Of a DNA stretch of 64,000 bases, positions 1-11,193 are shown piece after piece. Each line of letters opens with the position of its first letter. Position 1 is the stretch's first letter. The position numbers and the translations under genes were made by a program. Source of the stretch: Cyprinodon diabolis (lineage: Eukaryota; Chordata; Actinopteri; Cyprinodontiformes; Cyprinodontidae); NCBI GenBank assembly GCA_030533445.1, contig CM060066.1:38879235-38943234 (forward strand), in the 5' to 3' direction. The notes under the pieces are model-generated. The model saw only the letters and a list, made by a program, of their open reading frames with translations, searched no databases and was not told the origin of the DNA.

Positions 1-170
1 AGGTTGTGAGTTCGAAATCCACTGCCACTCTCGGCCTCTGAGCAAGACTGTTAACTCCTCATTGCTCCCCGGGTGCCACACAATGGCAGCCCACTGCTCC
101 TGAAGGGGATGGGTTAAATGCAGAGATAAATGTCTGCAATGTGAGATCAATAAAGTTTAATTATTTTCTT
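1..170 (+). repeat. tRNA-derived SINE, 5' end cut by window edge
   Basis: The first bases contain a B-box-like GTTCGAAATCC. The fish SINE body follows, with a 'gagcaag' stretch, 'attgctccccgggtgccaca' and 'ggcagcccactgctcc', then an AT-rich tail near 150-170. The left part, with the A box, lies outside the window. A related element on the other strand is at 14275-14495. The family name is not assigned. Confidence 0.7.
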
Positions 171-525
171 ATATTTATGTAATTAAGATTATGGTGCTAA
201 GGACTTGACTTAACATCCATGAGAAATGTCCCTATACTGGGACATGAAAAATAGCAGCGTAAGTTTAGGGAAGTACTTCTCTTTTTAACAGGGTTAGGAA
301 AGCTGGTCTGAGTTGATATGGAAGTGGGTGGAGTTATATGAAGGGCAATGCAGGAAGAAACATATTAAAGGAAAAGTTTGGTCAGCAAGGAATAATCAAT
401 GGATCATTATCTATACCTAAAAATAACACGTTAACGGTGATTTAATAGATTTTGCGTTATTCAGTTAAAAATATAGAAATAATAATTTTCGTATAGTAAC
501 ACCTCACGCCTGACATCTTCCGGTA

Positions 526-889
526 GTGACGTCACAGTGCGGTAAGGCTAGCTCCATTCTCCGTGCTTTACAAGCAAAATCAATAGTAACTATTATACAC
601 ACCTGCAATCAGCAATAATTATTTTAGATTTCGAGAGGACTTCACCATTGAAATTCATGAGAGCTATAGTTAAAGTTACAATGCCCTCATACATGGCAGT
701 TCGATGTTGCAAAACATCGGGTAAAAGTGGAAAAAAAAATTTTATCTTTCCAATTCTTGATCCTCCACAGATGGGTTTGTTGTTGGATTGCCAATTTGAA
801 GAGGGATGATTTGCCATCGAACTTCTGGCCAGAGAAAAAACCTGTAATATGTAGCCAACATTTCAGCTGGTACCGCACTGTGACTTCAC
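526..889 (+). pseudogene. Frameshifted THAP-domain fragment between short inverted repeats
   Basis: An ATG at 681 opens a reading frame with the start of a THAP zinc finger (MPSYMAVRCC, then FIFPI). The frame stops soon after. In another plus frame from about 773 the rest of the domain continues (WIANLKRDD, then KPVICSQHF at about 840-864), so a small indel breaks it. THAP domains are C2CH DNA-binding modules of THAP genes and of some DNA transposases. The fragment sits between 19-bp inverted repeats at 526-544 and 871-889 with one mismatch; the left one contains a TGACGTCA palindrome. No other exon was found. It is most likely a transposon-derived or pseudogene piece. Confidence 0.6.
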
Positions 890-1849
890 AAACTGGTAGG
901 TGGTAGTAGTGTTCTTTGACAAACATGGATGCCTCCAATAAAGCACACTCAAATGAAAATTACTCTTAATTAAAGACTTATCATTTATTCAACAGTATGT
1001 AATAATTGTATATTTAAAGTATTATCAGAAGTTTGAATTCTGAATATGATCGGACTTTTCCTTTAAGGAAAAGAGCTTCCAGACCTCCATCTACATATAC
1101 AGCTAAAGCCAAAACTGTTATTTGTGGTAAGATAAGTGTCAATACATATTCACATGTATTGTACATATATTTGTAAATGTAAGTCGATAAATATGTGAAG
1201 AAACATATGATTTGTTTAGCTCCTTGCTGTCAACTCCCCCATACATATGGGTATGAGTTTAGAAGTACCTTAACAGCTTTGCTCAAGTCCAAATCAAACA
1301 TTTCTAAGGATTAATTATACATTTAAAACTACAAATTAAAAAGTAATTTTCACATACCATCTCCATTTAATTTTACTGAGCAAGAGCAAGAAAAAAAGGG
1401 CCCAGTCTTTATATGTTTAAAGCTAGTAGAAACAGACCCCATTGGCTCCCAAGCAGGACAGGTAGTAACTAATCCCATTTACTCTGCTTCATTGACTTGA
1501 GAAACCTTTGGAAAAAAATGTACAATTAGGGGTAATTTTATTGCCTTATACTTTCTATTTCTCTAGTATGTATAAATATTGTTGCTCTTACTTGAGTAAC
1601 TTTCTGGATACTCTGCCAATTCTAAGTAACTTTAAACAAATATGCACCAAGGAAAAACAGACTTTCTTATTTTTTTGCTCAAGGCTTCATTTTACTCATT
1701 GGTTTACTGCTTTTCCCCCATTTGCTGTGTCGGAAAATGTAGTAAATTGTAAATTACTCTATTCTTACCTACTTCAATTGATTTAGAAAGTTTAATAACT
1801 TAAAGAATGTATGTTGATGAGTTTTCATGTCACCTAAATTTGTTATAGT

Positions 1850-3134
1850 CAGTGTTGGGCACGTTACTTTGAAAAAGTAATTAGTTATAGTTACTAGTTA
1901 CTTCTCCCAAAAAGTAACTGAGTTACTAACTGAGTTACTCCACAATAAAAGTAACTAGTTACTAGATAAAGTAACTATTGCGTTACTTTTGCGTTTCTCG
2001 CCCCCGTACCCCTCACCACCCAGCCCCCACCTTCTCGCCGTGTGTTTCCAAAGCCAGCTGAATAGAGCGGACGACAAAGACAAGAACCTGCAGAGAGTTT
2101 AGCATTTATTGCAACTCAACATAAATGACATCAGGGGGGAACGCCATGTGAAGTTTTTTAACAGGGCATTCAGATCTGGTGAGTATATGAAATTAATAAC
2201 TGGGGATGTCTAATTCTGAAATCCTGTGTGTTTGGGTTGTTATAGATACTGTAACATCTATCTATCAAGATGTATACTCTGCGTGTGACATAAAATATGG
2301 ATCTCCATCCCTGCCACAAAGGCCATCAAATAATGTTTAAAATAAAAAAACATAGTAGGTTGAAAAGGCAGAGTATCCATCCATCCATCCATCCATCCAT
2401 CCATCCATCCATCCAGATTTCTCCCTTTCTCCATATAGGCTATTTGATCGTTCACGTTCTCCATAGCTCTCCTGTGGCGCGAGCACTGGGCGACTGTTGC
2501 GCGCCTTTAGCAAGCATGCGCGTTTCCTGTCGCTTGCGCAGTGACTCGTGCCGCCTGCGCTGTGCGGAGATGCAGAGGAAACCGTATGTGATGGGGAAAC
2601 GCAGCTCGACGTAACACCGGTATTTCCATCAGGAAAACGCTGTTTGCTGCTGGAGTCATCCTCACTCTCCATCTCTCTGTGTGTGCTGTACGTTAACACC
2701 CACCAGCAGAAACACCCACCTACCCAACTGACAGACGGAATCTCACTATACATCAGCCATTCTCATCCTCCCCTCTCTCATGACAAGGCGCGCATCTCTG
2801 GATGACCTAAAAAATAATCTTTAATATCTCTTAAACAAAAGTAGCACAAACAATATTTTTTTCTGCACAAATCTGCACTAACGTTGCACTAACCATTCAG
2901 TCTATTTGCAGAGTTTTTTGACGTGGGTGGGGTGTCAGCTTCACGCAGCTGCGCACGAGTCCTATCATGAAAAAAGGTTCATTGTGCGACCTGAGTAACG
3001 CGCAGTAACGGGGTGTCTGCAATGGTAACTGCGTTATAGTTACTGTCAAAGTAATTAGTTAGATTACTCGTTACTAAAACAAGGTAACGGCGATAGTAAC
3101 GCCGTTACTTTCAACGCCGTTAGTCCCATCACTG
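1850..3134. mobile_element. Non-autonomous hAT-type DNA transposon with 8-bp TSD
   Basis: The left end starts CAGTGTTGGG and the right end finishes CCCATCACTG, which are imperfect inverted termini. The same 8 bases, GTTATAGT, flank both sides (1842-1849 and 3135-3142), as expected for a hAT insertion. The terminal regions are packed with 'gttac' and 'agtaac' subterminal motifs. The interior has a CATC microsatellite and a GC-rich stretch but no transposase reading frame, so the 1285-bp element is non-autonomous. Confidence 0.85.
2373..2415 (+). repeat. (CCAT)n microsatellite
   Basis: About ten perfect tandem copies of a CATC/CCAT tetranucleotide inside the hAT-type element. Its minus-strand reading gives a spurious GWMD repeat. 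Confidence 0.95.
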
Positions 3135-4237
3135 GTTATAGTGTTGTTGTAAGTTATGTTTATATTTTAATGTCTTCCTTTAAAACACCACAATTTGTAA
3201 AATAACTCTTAATTTCCTTTAACACTGCATCATTGTGTAATACATTGAAATCAGTTATGTTCATGTGTTCTAAGTATATCAGTTACTTTGTACTTGAGTA
3301 GTGATTTAACGAATACCCTAAAACGCATTGAATAAGGGGGGATAAATACATATCCCTGCCACACTTTTAAGGTTTTACATGAAAAGTTTTTCAAAGCCTT
3401 GTTTTCTTTTTCCTCCCACTTTACATTGTGAACTGTGTGTTGTTTACGCACATAACCCCACCCCCAAACAATATGTTCAAATCTGTGAGCATAATACGGC
3501 AAAATGCACCCAAATTCATTAAGTTGAAAGTTGAGAAGGTGCAGAAATTCTGGAAAACAATTGGATTGCAGCTATAAACAATAACAACTTGATTGTATTT
3601 TTTTAGTCTATATTTACATAATTTATTAATACATTTTCTATAAATGTTTAATAAAGAAATGTTTTTGAAGGCAATCATTCTTTTATTGATTCTTTATTTT
3701 GGGTTATATTTTTTCAAACGTGTTTGGGCTACATTGTGCTTAAATCTTTCTAATTATACTCTAGCTTAAATTTGGATGATGGAAAGAAAATAAACAGGTT
3801 TTAAGATTTTTAATAAAATTCAAATGAAATGTTATCACAAATCTCCCAGTCTCATTTTTTTAATCCCAACTGCTGTTCCCAGATTGAGCCATCATTATAT
3901 TTGAGATTAGTGTTGGGTACAAGATGTTACCTCATTCATGTGCACAGACAGAATGTACCCCAGCTGTTGCAGACCTTCATGCTACTCAGTCAACTTCACC
4001 GTTGGTTTGCACAGCCTACCTCCCCTCTCCCACCAACACTCCCACTCAACTAGAAATAGCCTATAGTGAAAGAACAACAGCAAAGGATTAGACAACCTTC
4101 CCAGTAAATTATCCCAATTTATTTATGGCTCACACTGGTCAGCCACTCTGACATTTTGAACTTTCTGGTTTGACAAGCCACTTTTTCATGCCATGCTGCA
4201 GCGTGGAGCTGTATGCAAAACGTTCCACTTTCTTTCT

Positions 4238-4270
4238 CTTTCTGTAGCCATAAACTGTGGCTACAGAAAG
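4238..4270. repeat. Perfect 13-bp stem hairpin
   Basis: Bases 4238-4250 are the exact reverse complement of 4258-4270, separated by a 7-base loop (taaactg). No T-run or known RNA context accompanies it, so the function is unknown. Confidence 0.75.
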
Positions 4271-4540
4271 AACATTATTTGGTGATTGGTCACAAGCTTA
4301 ACAGGAAGATCAAAGAATTAGATTTTTTTTTAATAGTTTTTCAATTTCAAGTAAAAGATTCTGCAATGCTGCAGTGATACTGAGACGAATACAGATGCTG
4401 AGAGCTTGGAGGGAAACACTCCTGCACAGGGTTGCCTGAAGGTTTCCATGTAGGTCCCCCACCTTACCCAGGCTCCTTTAGAGAATTTAGAAGTTTGTTG
4501 AATACACTTGCTTCTATAATCTACGGTGGCCCTGAGGTGC

Positions 4541-5265
4541 AAAACACAACACAAATAGAGAAAACACAACACAAAAAGAGAAAACACAACGGCAAATCAG
4601 AAAACACAACGGCAAATCAGAAAACGCAACACAAAAAGAGAAAACACAACACAAAAAGAGAAAACACAACGGCAAATCAGAAAACACAACACAAAAAAAG
4701 AAAACACAACACAAAAAGAGAAAACACAACGGCAAATCAGAAAACACAACACAAAAAGAGAAAACACAACACAAAAAGAGAAAACACAACACAAAAAGAG
4801 AAAACACAACGGCAAATCAGAAAACACAACGGCAAATCAGAAAACAAAACACAAAAAGAGAAAACACAACACAAAAAGAGAAAACACAACGGCAAATCAG
4901 AAAACAAAACACAAAAAGAGAAAACGCAACACAAAAAGAGAAAACACAACACAAAAAGAGAACGCAACACAAAAAGAGAAAACACAACACAAAAAGAGAA
5001 AACACAACGGCAAATCAGAAAACACAACGGCAAATCAGAAAACAAAACACAAAAAGAGAAAACACAACACAAAAAGAGAAAACACAACACAAAAAGAGAA
5101 AACACAACGGCAAATCAGAAAACACAACACAAAAAGAGAAAACACAACACAAAAAGAGAAAACACAACGGAAAATCAGAAAACAACACAAAAAGAGAAAA
5201 CACAACACAAAAAGAGAAAACACAACGGCAAATCAAAAAACACAACACAAAAAGAGAAAACACAG
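4541..5265 (+). repeat. Two-type 20-bp minisatellite, left arm (about 36 units)
   Basis: The array mixes unit A (aaaacacaacacaaaaagag) and unit B (aaaacacaacggcaaatcag), mostly in AAB or AABB runs. A few units carry 2-bp deletions or point changes. Because 20 is not a multiple of 3 and no phase contains a stop, several frames stay open on both strands; the predicted KREN-rich and FLFLCCVF-rich proteins are artefacts. Confidence 0.95.
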
Positions 5266-5388
5266 CGACATTAACCAAAACGGAAATGCTAGGTACCCTC
5301 GGGCGACAGGAATCATCTCTGATTGGACAAAAGAACTAGTCCGTTCTTTGAACCGGAAAGACGGGGTTTGTTTCCATTTTTCCAAATC

Positions 5389-5458
5389 ATGAGCGCCACA
5401 AATGACGAGGTACACGCTGCTATTAAGCAATACTTTGATGCCGGTGTTGTGCGAAAAG
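5389..5458 (+). pseudogene. Candidate first coding exon of a lost transposase, left arm
   Basis: An ATG at 5389 opens a short frame, MSATNDEVHAAIKQYFDAG then VVRK, ending at a plausible splice donor (AAAAG|GTGAAT). The 'IKQYF' style of start reminds me of N-termini of integrase-core transposase-like proteins in fish, but this is a weak recollection. No downstream exon with a catalytic core was found inside the element. A mirror copy lies at 7515-7584. Confidence 0.35.
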
Positions 5459-7514
5459 GTGAATGTCTGCGAGAATCTGATTGCGCTCGCGGGAGCGCGC
5501 ACCGCAGCCCGCTGAGCGATAGCGTAAACCTGCTTTTCTCTGGATTAAACGGTCATGACATGCAGATACACACAGTTGCATTATAATATAGGCCTAATTA
5601 AATTATAATATAGGCCTAATTAAAGATTCGAAAGCTTAAAGTTTGTCACATAACGGCAGTTACGTGATAGACATGTTTCTATACTCGGTCTGATGACTTT
5701 GTGTAGCCCTGACATTGGAGACTACACTACAATAAATATGATTTACTGGAGGGTTTTCAATAAAGATATGATACCTTTTGCAACGATCCTCGTTACTCTG
5801 CATTGTTTTTTATCTGATCTGGCCGTATATAGCACGAGTTTCCCATGTTTCTATGTGTTTTGCAGTTTTCAATCGGTTTTCACCTGTCAAAAATTGATTG
5901 AAGGCACAGTGTAGTCACTCAAAGGTTATTTATACCTAAATATGACTAGATTTCCTTCAGGAGATGCATGATTTAAAGATCTGAGCTCACAAAACAGCTT
6001 GGAACTCTTTTAAAGGACCATTGCAACACAAAATAGCCATTTTGACTTGCAAAAAATGTATTAAAGCCCAAATACTGTCATTCAAATGGGGATATCTGCC
6101 CAAATATGACTTTATTTCATTCAGAAGCATCTTATTTTAAATAGAACAAGTCTTTTTTAGGCAAAAATCACCTTTCTTCAACCACATTTGGCCTTTAATC
6201 AATTTCTAGCAGGGCGTTTTGACCAGCCGACTTGCTAGAAACTGATTAAAGCCCAAATACTCTCATTTAAAGGGGATATATTTGTGCGGCCTGCCAGTAG
6301 CATGTGTTGCTATTGTCCCTCTGATATGTAAATAGTTATATCTTTGTGTGTTTTTAAAATTTTCATGTTTCATGTTCATGCTTTTGTCTGTATAAATCTC
6401 TTTAGATTAAAAGAAATACAATTATTTTGCACCAACACTTATGAATTGACTTTTTTTTCTTGGTATTTCTATGGCAGTAAAGTAGTATTTTTAAGAGATT
6501 GAACAACTTCTTGATTTCATGCAATTCCTGGGTAATTTGAAACCCAGCATTTCTTATATGAAATCATATAAGAAAAAGCCATTTTGCAAGTCAAAATGGC
6601 TTTGTAGTGTGGTAAAGAGTTCCAAGCTATTTTGTGAGCTCAGATCTTTAAATTATGGAGGTTCTGAATGAAATCAAGTCATATTTGGGCAGATATCCCC
6701 TTTAAATGAGAGTATTTGGGCTTTAATCAGTTTCTAGTAAGTCGGCTGAGGTCAAAACGCCCTGCTAGAAATTGATTAAAGGCCAAATGTGGTTGAAGAA
6801 AGGTGATTTTTGCCTAAAAAGGACTTGTTCTATTTAAAATAAGATGCTTCTGAATGAAATCAAGTCATATTTGGGCAGATATCCCCTTTGAATGACAGTA
6901 TTTGGGCTTTAATACATTTTTTGCAAGTCAAAATGGCTATTTTGTGTTGCAATGGTCCTTTAAAAGAGTTCCAAGTTGTTTTGTGAGCTCAGATCTTTAA
7001 ATCATGCATCTCCTGAAGGAAATCTAGTCATATTTAGGTAGAAATAACCTTTGAGTGACTACACTGTGCCTTTAATCAATTTTTGAAAGGTGAAAACCGA
7101 TTGAAAACTGCAAAACACATAGAAACATGGGAAACTCGTGCTATATACGGCCAGATCAGATAAAAAACAATGCAGAGTAACGAGGATCGTTGCAAAAGGT
7201 ATCATATCTTTATTGAAAACCCTCCAGTAAATCATGTTTATTGTAGTGTAGTCTCCAATGTCAGGGCTACACAAAGTCATCAGACCGAGTATAGAAACAT
7301 GTCTATCACGTAACTGCCGTTACGTGACAAACTTTAAGCTTGCGAATCTTTAATTAGGCCTATATTATAATTTAATTAGGCCTATATTATAATGCAACTG
7401 TGTGTATCTGCATGTCATGACTGTTTAATCCAGAGAAAAGCAGGTTTACGCTATCGCTCAGCGGGCTGCGGTGCGCGCTCCCGCGAGCGCAATCAGATTC
7501 TCGCAGACATTCAC

Positions 7515-7584
7515 TTTTTCGCACAACACCGGCATCAAAGTATTGCTTAATAGCAGCGTGTACCTCGTCATTTGTGGCGCTCAT
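7515..7584 (-). pseudogene. Mirror copy of the candidate transposase exon, right arm
   Basis: This is the inverted duplicate of 5389-5458, with the same ATG and the same 23-codon frame. The base before the donor GT has changed from G to A (AAAAA|GTGAAT), which weakens the splice site relative to the left copy. It is probably non-functional. Confidence 0.35.
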
Positions 7585-7710
7585 GATTTGGAAAAATGGA
7601 AACAAACCCCGTCTTTCCGGTTCAAAGAACGGACTAGTTCTTTTGTCCAATCAGAGATGATTCCTGTCGCCCGAGGGTACCTAGCATTTCCGTTTTGGTT
7701 AATGTCGCTG

Positions 7711-7949
7711 TGTTTTCTCTTTTTGTGTTGTGTTTTCTCTTTTTGTGTTGTGTTTTCTGATTTGCCGTTGTGTTTTTTGATTTGCCGTTGTGTTTTCTCT
7801 TTTTGTGTTGGGTTTTCTCTTTTTGTGTTGTGTTTTCTGATTTTCCGTTGTGTTTTCTCTTTTTGTGTTGTGTTTTCTGATTTGCCGTTGTGTTTCTCTT
7901 TTTGTGTTGTGTTTTCTCTTTTTGTGTTGTGTTTTCTCTTTTTGTGTTG
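7711..7949 (-). repeat. Two-type 20-bp minisatellite, right arm (about 12 units)
   Basis: This is the reverse complement of the left-arm array, with the same A and B units but only about 12 copies against about 36. The arms therefore differ in array length while the sequence on either side stays matched. Confidence 0.95.
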
Positions 7950-7979
7950 TGTTTTGCACCTCAGGGCCACCGTAATAAT

Positions 7980-10839
7980 CATATAAAACAAATTCACAGT
8001 CATTTTTATAAAGTTTTATTTTAAATGCTGATCAAACAATCTCTGCTTCCTATGCCTGTGTAATAAAAATAGTCCTGTCAAAAAATAAAATTTTCCAAAT
8101 AGATCTTTTTTTTATTGTTGTTAATGAATACAGGTATAATGTTGGATTCTCCCCCATCCAAAAATATATAACTTATTAATACTTAGCATAATTCTTATTT
8201 TCTTTTTTATTTTATTTTAATGAAACTATCAAAATAAAATATTATGTTTCAATTTACTTTTTGAACATATGGAGATAAAGAAAAGTACTTTGAAACAATC
8301 AAAAGCTAAAAACAAGAACAATCACAAAAAACATAAATTGCTGAAAATAAATATCTTAAGTTCAAAGAAAAATGGAGGAATATCCTCTAAACCATGTTGA
8401 GTATTCACTCTGCAGAAAAAGTGAAGCAGTGGCTCCGCCAAAACGTTTTCTGATCAGGGCCCTATTTAACCTTGGACTGGCTTAGTTCCTGTCTGATCTG
8501 TTTACTTTTACAATGCATAGTTTTTTTTAAATATATATATATTTTTAAAACTTAAAAAGAAAATACTTTTTTTTTCTGTGAGAGTGTTTGCCATTCTATA
8601 GCCTTAGTTATGGCTTGTCGTGATATCTCTCTCGTATCTTAATCACATCTCTGCTGGACTCCTTTTTTGTTGCATTGCAATCTAAAATTAATGACATGGT
8701 CTTTTAAATTTGTTAGAGGTTAAATTACCAGTCTGAAAGGTCAAGGATGAATTGTTTCCTAAATTTGTATAAGTTGCTATGCATGAAACACGTCCAGGAA
8801 TGCCAACAGAAGTGCTGAAACCTAAATGTGAATAATCACTGTCAGCTGTGGGTGAAGTTCAGACTGTTCATTTTGCAAACAAAGACACGTATTAGTTAGT
8901 TTGTACAAATATCTAAACACTGCATGACTCAATCATTGATTTTCCGTGTTGGTTTAAATAATTTAATCTATAGATATATTTTACATGCAGATCAGTTAGT
9001 AAATCAGCCTTTAAAATGTAAAATGCATGACACGGACAGATAAAAAAAAATCTGCAATCTTTTCAGGTGTACATGTATAAATGTAACATGCAGCTGGATT
9101 TATACGACCACGGCCCTTTATTGTAGCCTAGTTTTAGCGTTTGATTATTTAAGAGCTTCATTTTAAGAGGTATCCATACCTGTTGCAGCCCGTATCCTTG
9201 AAGGGGAGACACAGAGACGAAGGGGTCAGCAGTGTGATCTTTGCAGATCTTCACGCTCACGGACACTAAAGCCAAACTCTGAGGGTGTCTCTGTCTCTGT
9301 TGTCTCTGTGGAACCATCTGAATGGAATGCAGCTTACATCAATAAGCTAAATTTAACCTGTCAAACACTCAGACACCACTTTCAGACACCATGGGGCAAG
9401 GATAGCGAGGAGAGGAGATGATGGACTCTGGATCACCACTCTGTGCTTCTCTGTTTCTGACTCTTTAGGGACACGCATCTTTGAGAGTTGATTAAGCCTT
9501 TTAATGCGGCATGTCTAAAGTAGGGACAGATGTTAACACAGTGCACAGCTGCTGCTCCTAATTCTCTCCGTAAGTTTAATTCATGTTATTCTGTCTAACC
9601 ACTGACTTTGGAGGAATGAAGAAAGGTTAAAGGGGGGAAAAAAAGTCCCTTTACAGTTTATAACACTTTTAGGTAAAGATTATGTAAAAAATAACATAAT
9701 AAAATGTTTAGGTTGAATCAGAGTTGTCAAATCCTTCAGAGGAATTCTTGGGGGGAAAAAATCCACTTTTAATAGAGGCACATTTACCAGAAGAGTTGGC
9801 TTAAATGTGTTCCTGGGAGTCTGTAATAGTTATAATTGGTTAGATAAGACTTAAATTGAGCTTTGTTTTCAGTAACAAACACTCCAGGTTGTTTTATGAG
9901 ACAAATACGTGAAAATAAAGCACCTCAAATCTATTGTTAAGTATGGTTGAGCTCCAACCAGATACATTTCTAAAGAGATAAAGACTAAGTACCTGGAAAA
10001 TGGAGGCTTTAAAAAACTAACAGCTGAATCCTGTGAAAACCAAATAATCTGTTTCTTTAGGCTAAACAAATTAGCTGAGATTAAAAATGAAATGAAGGAT
10101 AAATTGGTTTTAACTCTGAAATTTCTGAAATCATGAATATATGTTCTTCCCTGACCGGTTAAAAAAACGTGTGTGTTTGTTTTAGACTGTTGCTAACTAA
10201 GATATATAAAAAATCTATATGACTGATAGACAAGAAGATGAACGGCCTATATAAAGAATTTGCAAGACCCTATTCTATACTCTATGTTGGAAAAAACAAT
10301 GCATTTTATTCAAAGCAACAACAATAAAAAAAATGAAAAGAATTGACTGGTTTTATTATTTTTAATGGTCTTTAAAGTGGGAAAACAAAGCAAAACAACT
10401 TCACCAAGAAAAGTGCACACAAAAATTAACATGCTGCATGAAGGAAACACCTGCAGCCATAATTCTGTTTATTAAACACGACACGGCATGGGTTTTGATT
10501 AATTTGATAATCCATACATTTCTGTCTGAAATTATTCACTAGTTAAAACAAAAAAGTTTTTCTTGCATAAAATATTTTTGTGGTTTGCAAATGTGAAAAG
10601 CAGTGTGTACAAGATACGGCTCTTTATCAACAGCTTAACTGCAATCGGTGAGCAGAAACAAAAAGATGAACAATGTGTCATGTTTGGTAGATGTGTTAAC
10701 AAAAGAGGTGAGCTACAGACAGATTCATAGAGAAATTCAGTGTCTACAATATCACACTTTCACCAGTATCAGCTGAGAAAAGATTTTTTTGGAAAATCCC
10801 AGCAATGTCCACAACAGATGTGCTTCAAAGAATCAAAAA
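7980..10839. other. AT-rich stretch without recognisable genes
   Basis: Only short, low-quality frames are present, with no splice-bounded conserved peptide and no clear transposon ends. It lies beyond the 3' end of synpo2 and may include intergenic DNA or distal 3' UTR. Confidence 0.6.
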
Positions 10840-11193
10840 TAGTGTTGCACTGATACTGATACCAGTATCAGTGGTACCGGTATCGGCGAGCACCGACAAA
10901 TAGGGCACCGATACCATTTTGAGAGCCAAAAGTTTATCCAACTACTGTCACCAATTCCAGGTAGGCAATAAAAGTTCTACTGGATTCACTTTGTATTAGT
11001 CTTTCTTCCTGCTTCACAAAGGTAGGCAGCAGCTTGACAAAGCCATGATGGCAATTATTTTACATCCAAGTAGTATGCAGTTCTTCATAAATACATACAC
11101 AATTTCAAACAGATGGTATCGGTATGGTATCGGTATCAGCCAATACTGCACAGCCAGGTATCGGGGCCAAAAAATGGCATCGGCGCAAAACTA
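10840..11193. mobile_element. MITE with inverted 'tagtgttgcaccgat' type ends
   Basis: The left end reads tagtgttgcactgatac and the right end atcggcgcaaaacta, which are imperfect inverted repeats. The ends are rich in 'ggtatcgg' and 'gataccagtatc' motifs. The length is 354 bp with no coding capacity. A target duplication is not clear. This is a common fish MITE type, perhaps hAT-related. Confidence 0.6.

Larger units (their letters stand above)
4524..7972. mobile_element. 3.4-kb foldback (long inverted-repeat) element
   Basis: The outer ends are CGGTGGCCCTGAGGTGC at the left and its reverse complement at the right, and each is flanked by TA. From there inward the two halves mirror each other: a minisatellite, a unique segment with a candidate exon, then direct-repeat blocks of about 240 bp. 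The left arm ends near 6279 and the right arm begins near 6694, leaving a loop of about 410 bp. Arm identity is very high by eye, which suggests a young insertion or recent arm homogenisation. The TA flanks and terminal repeats point to a cut-and-paste DNA transposon. The superfamily could not be assigned. Confidence 0.85.

Noticed and set aside
2258..2805. Frames with repeated GWMD or SIHP and a Ser-rich 138-codon frame
   Set aside because: Driven by the CATC microsatellite and lying inside a non-autonomous hAT element.
4432..5274. 280-codon plus frame rich in KRENTTQ and several minus frames rich in FLFLCCVF
   Set aside because: They are produced by the 20-bp minisatellite, whose units contain no stop in several phases of either strand. 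No conserved protein is present.
7471..8003. 171- and 140-codon frames on opposite strands near the right arm of the foldback element
   Set aside because: The same minisatellite effect plus mirror images of the left arm.
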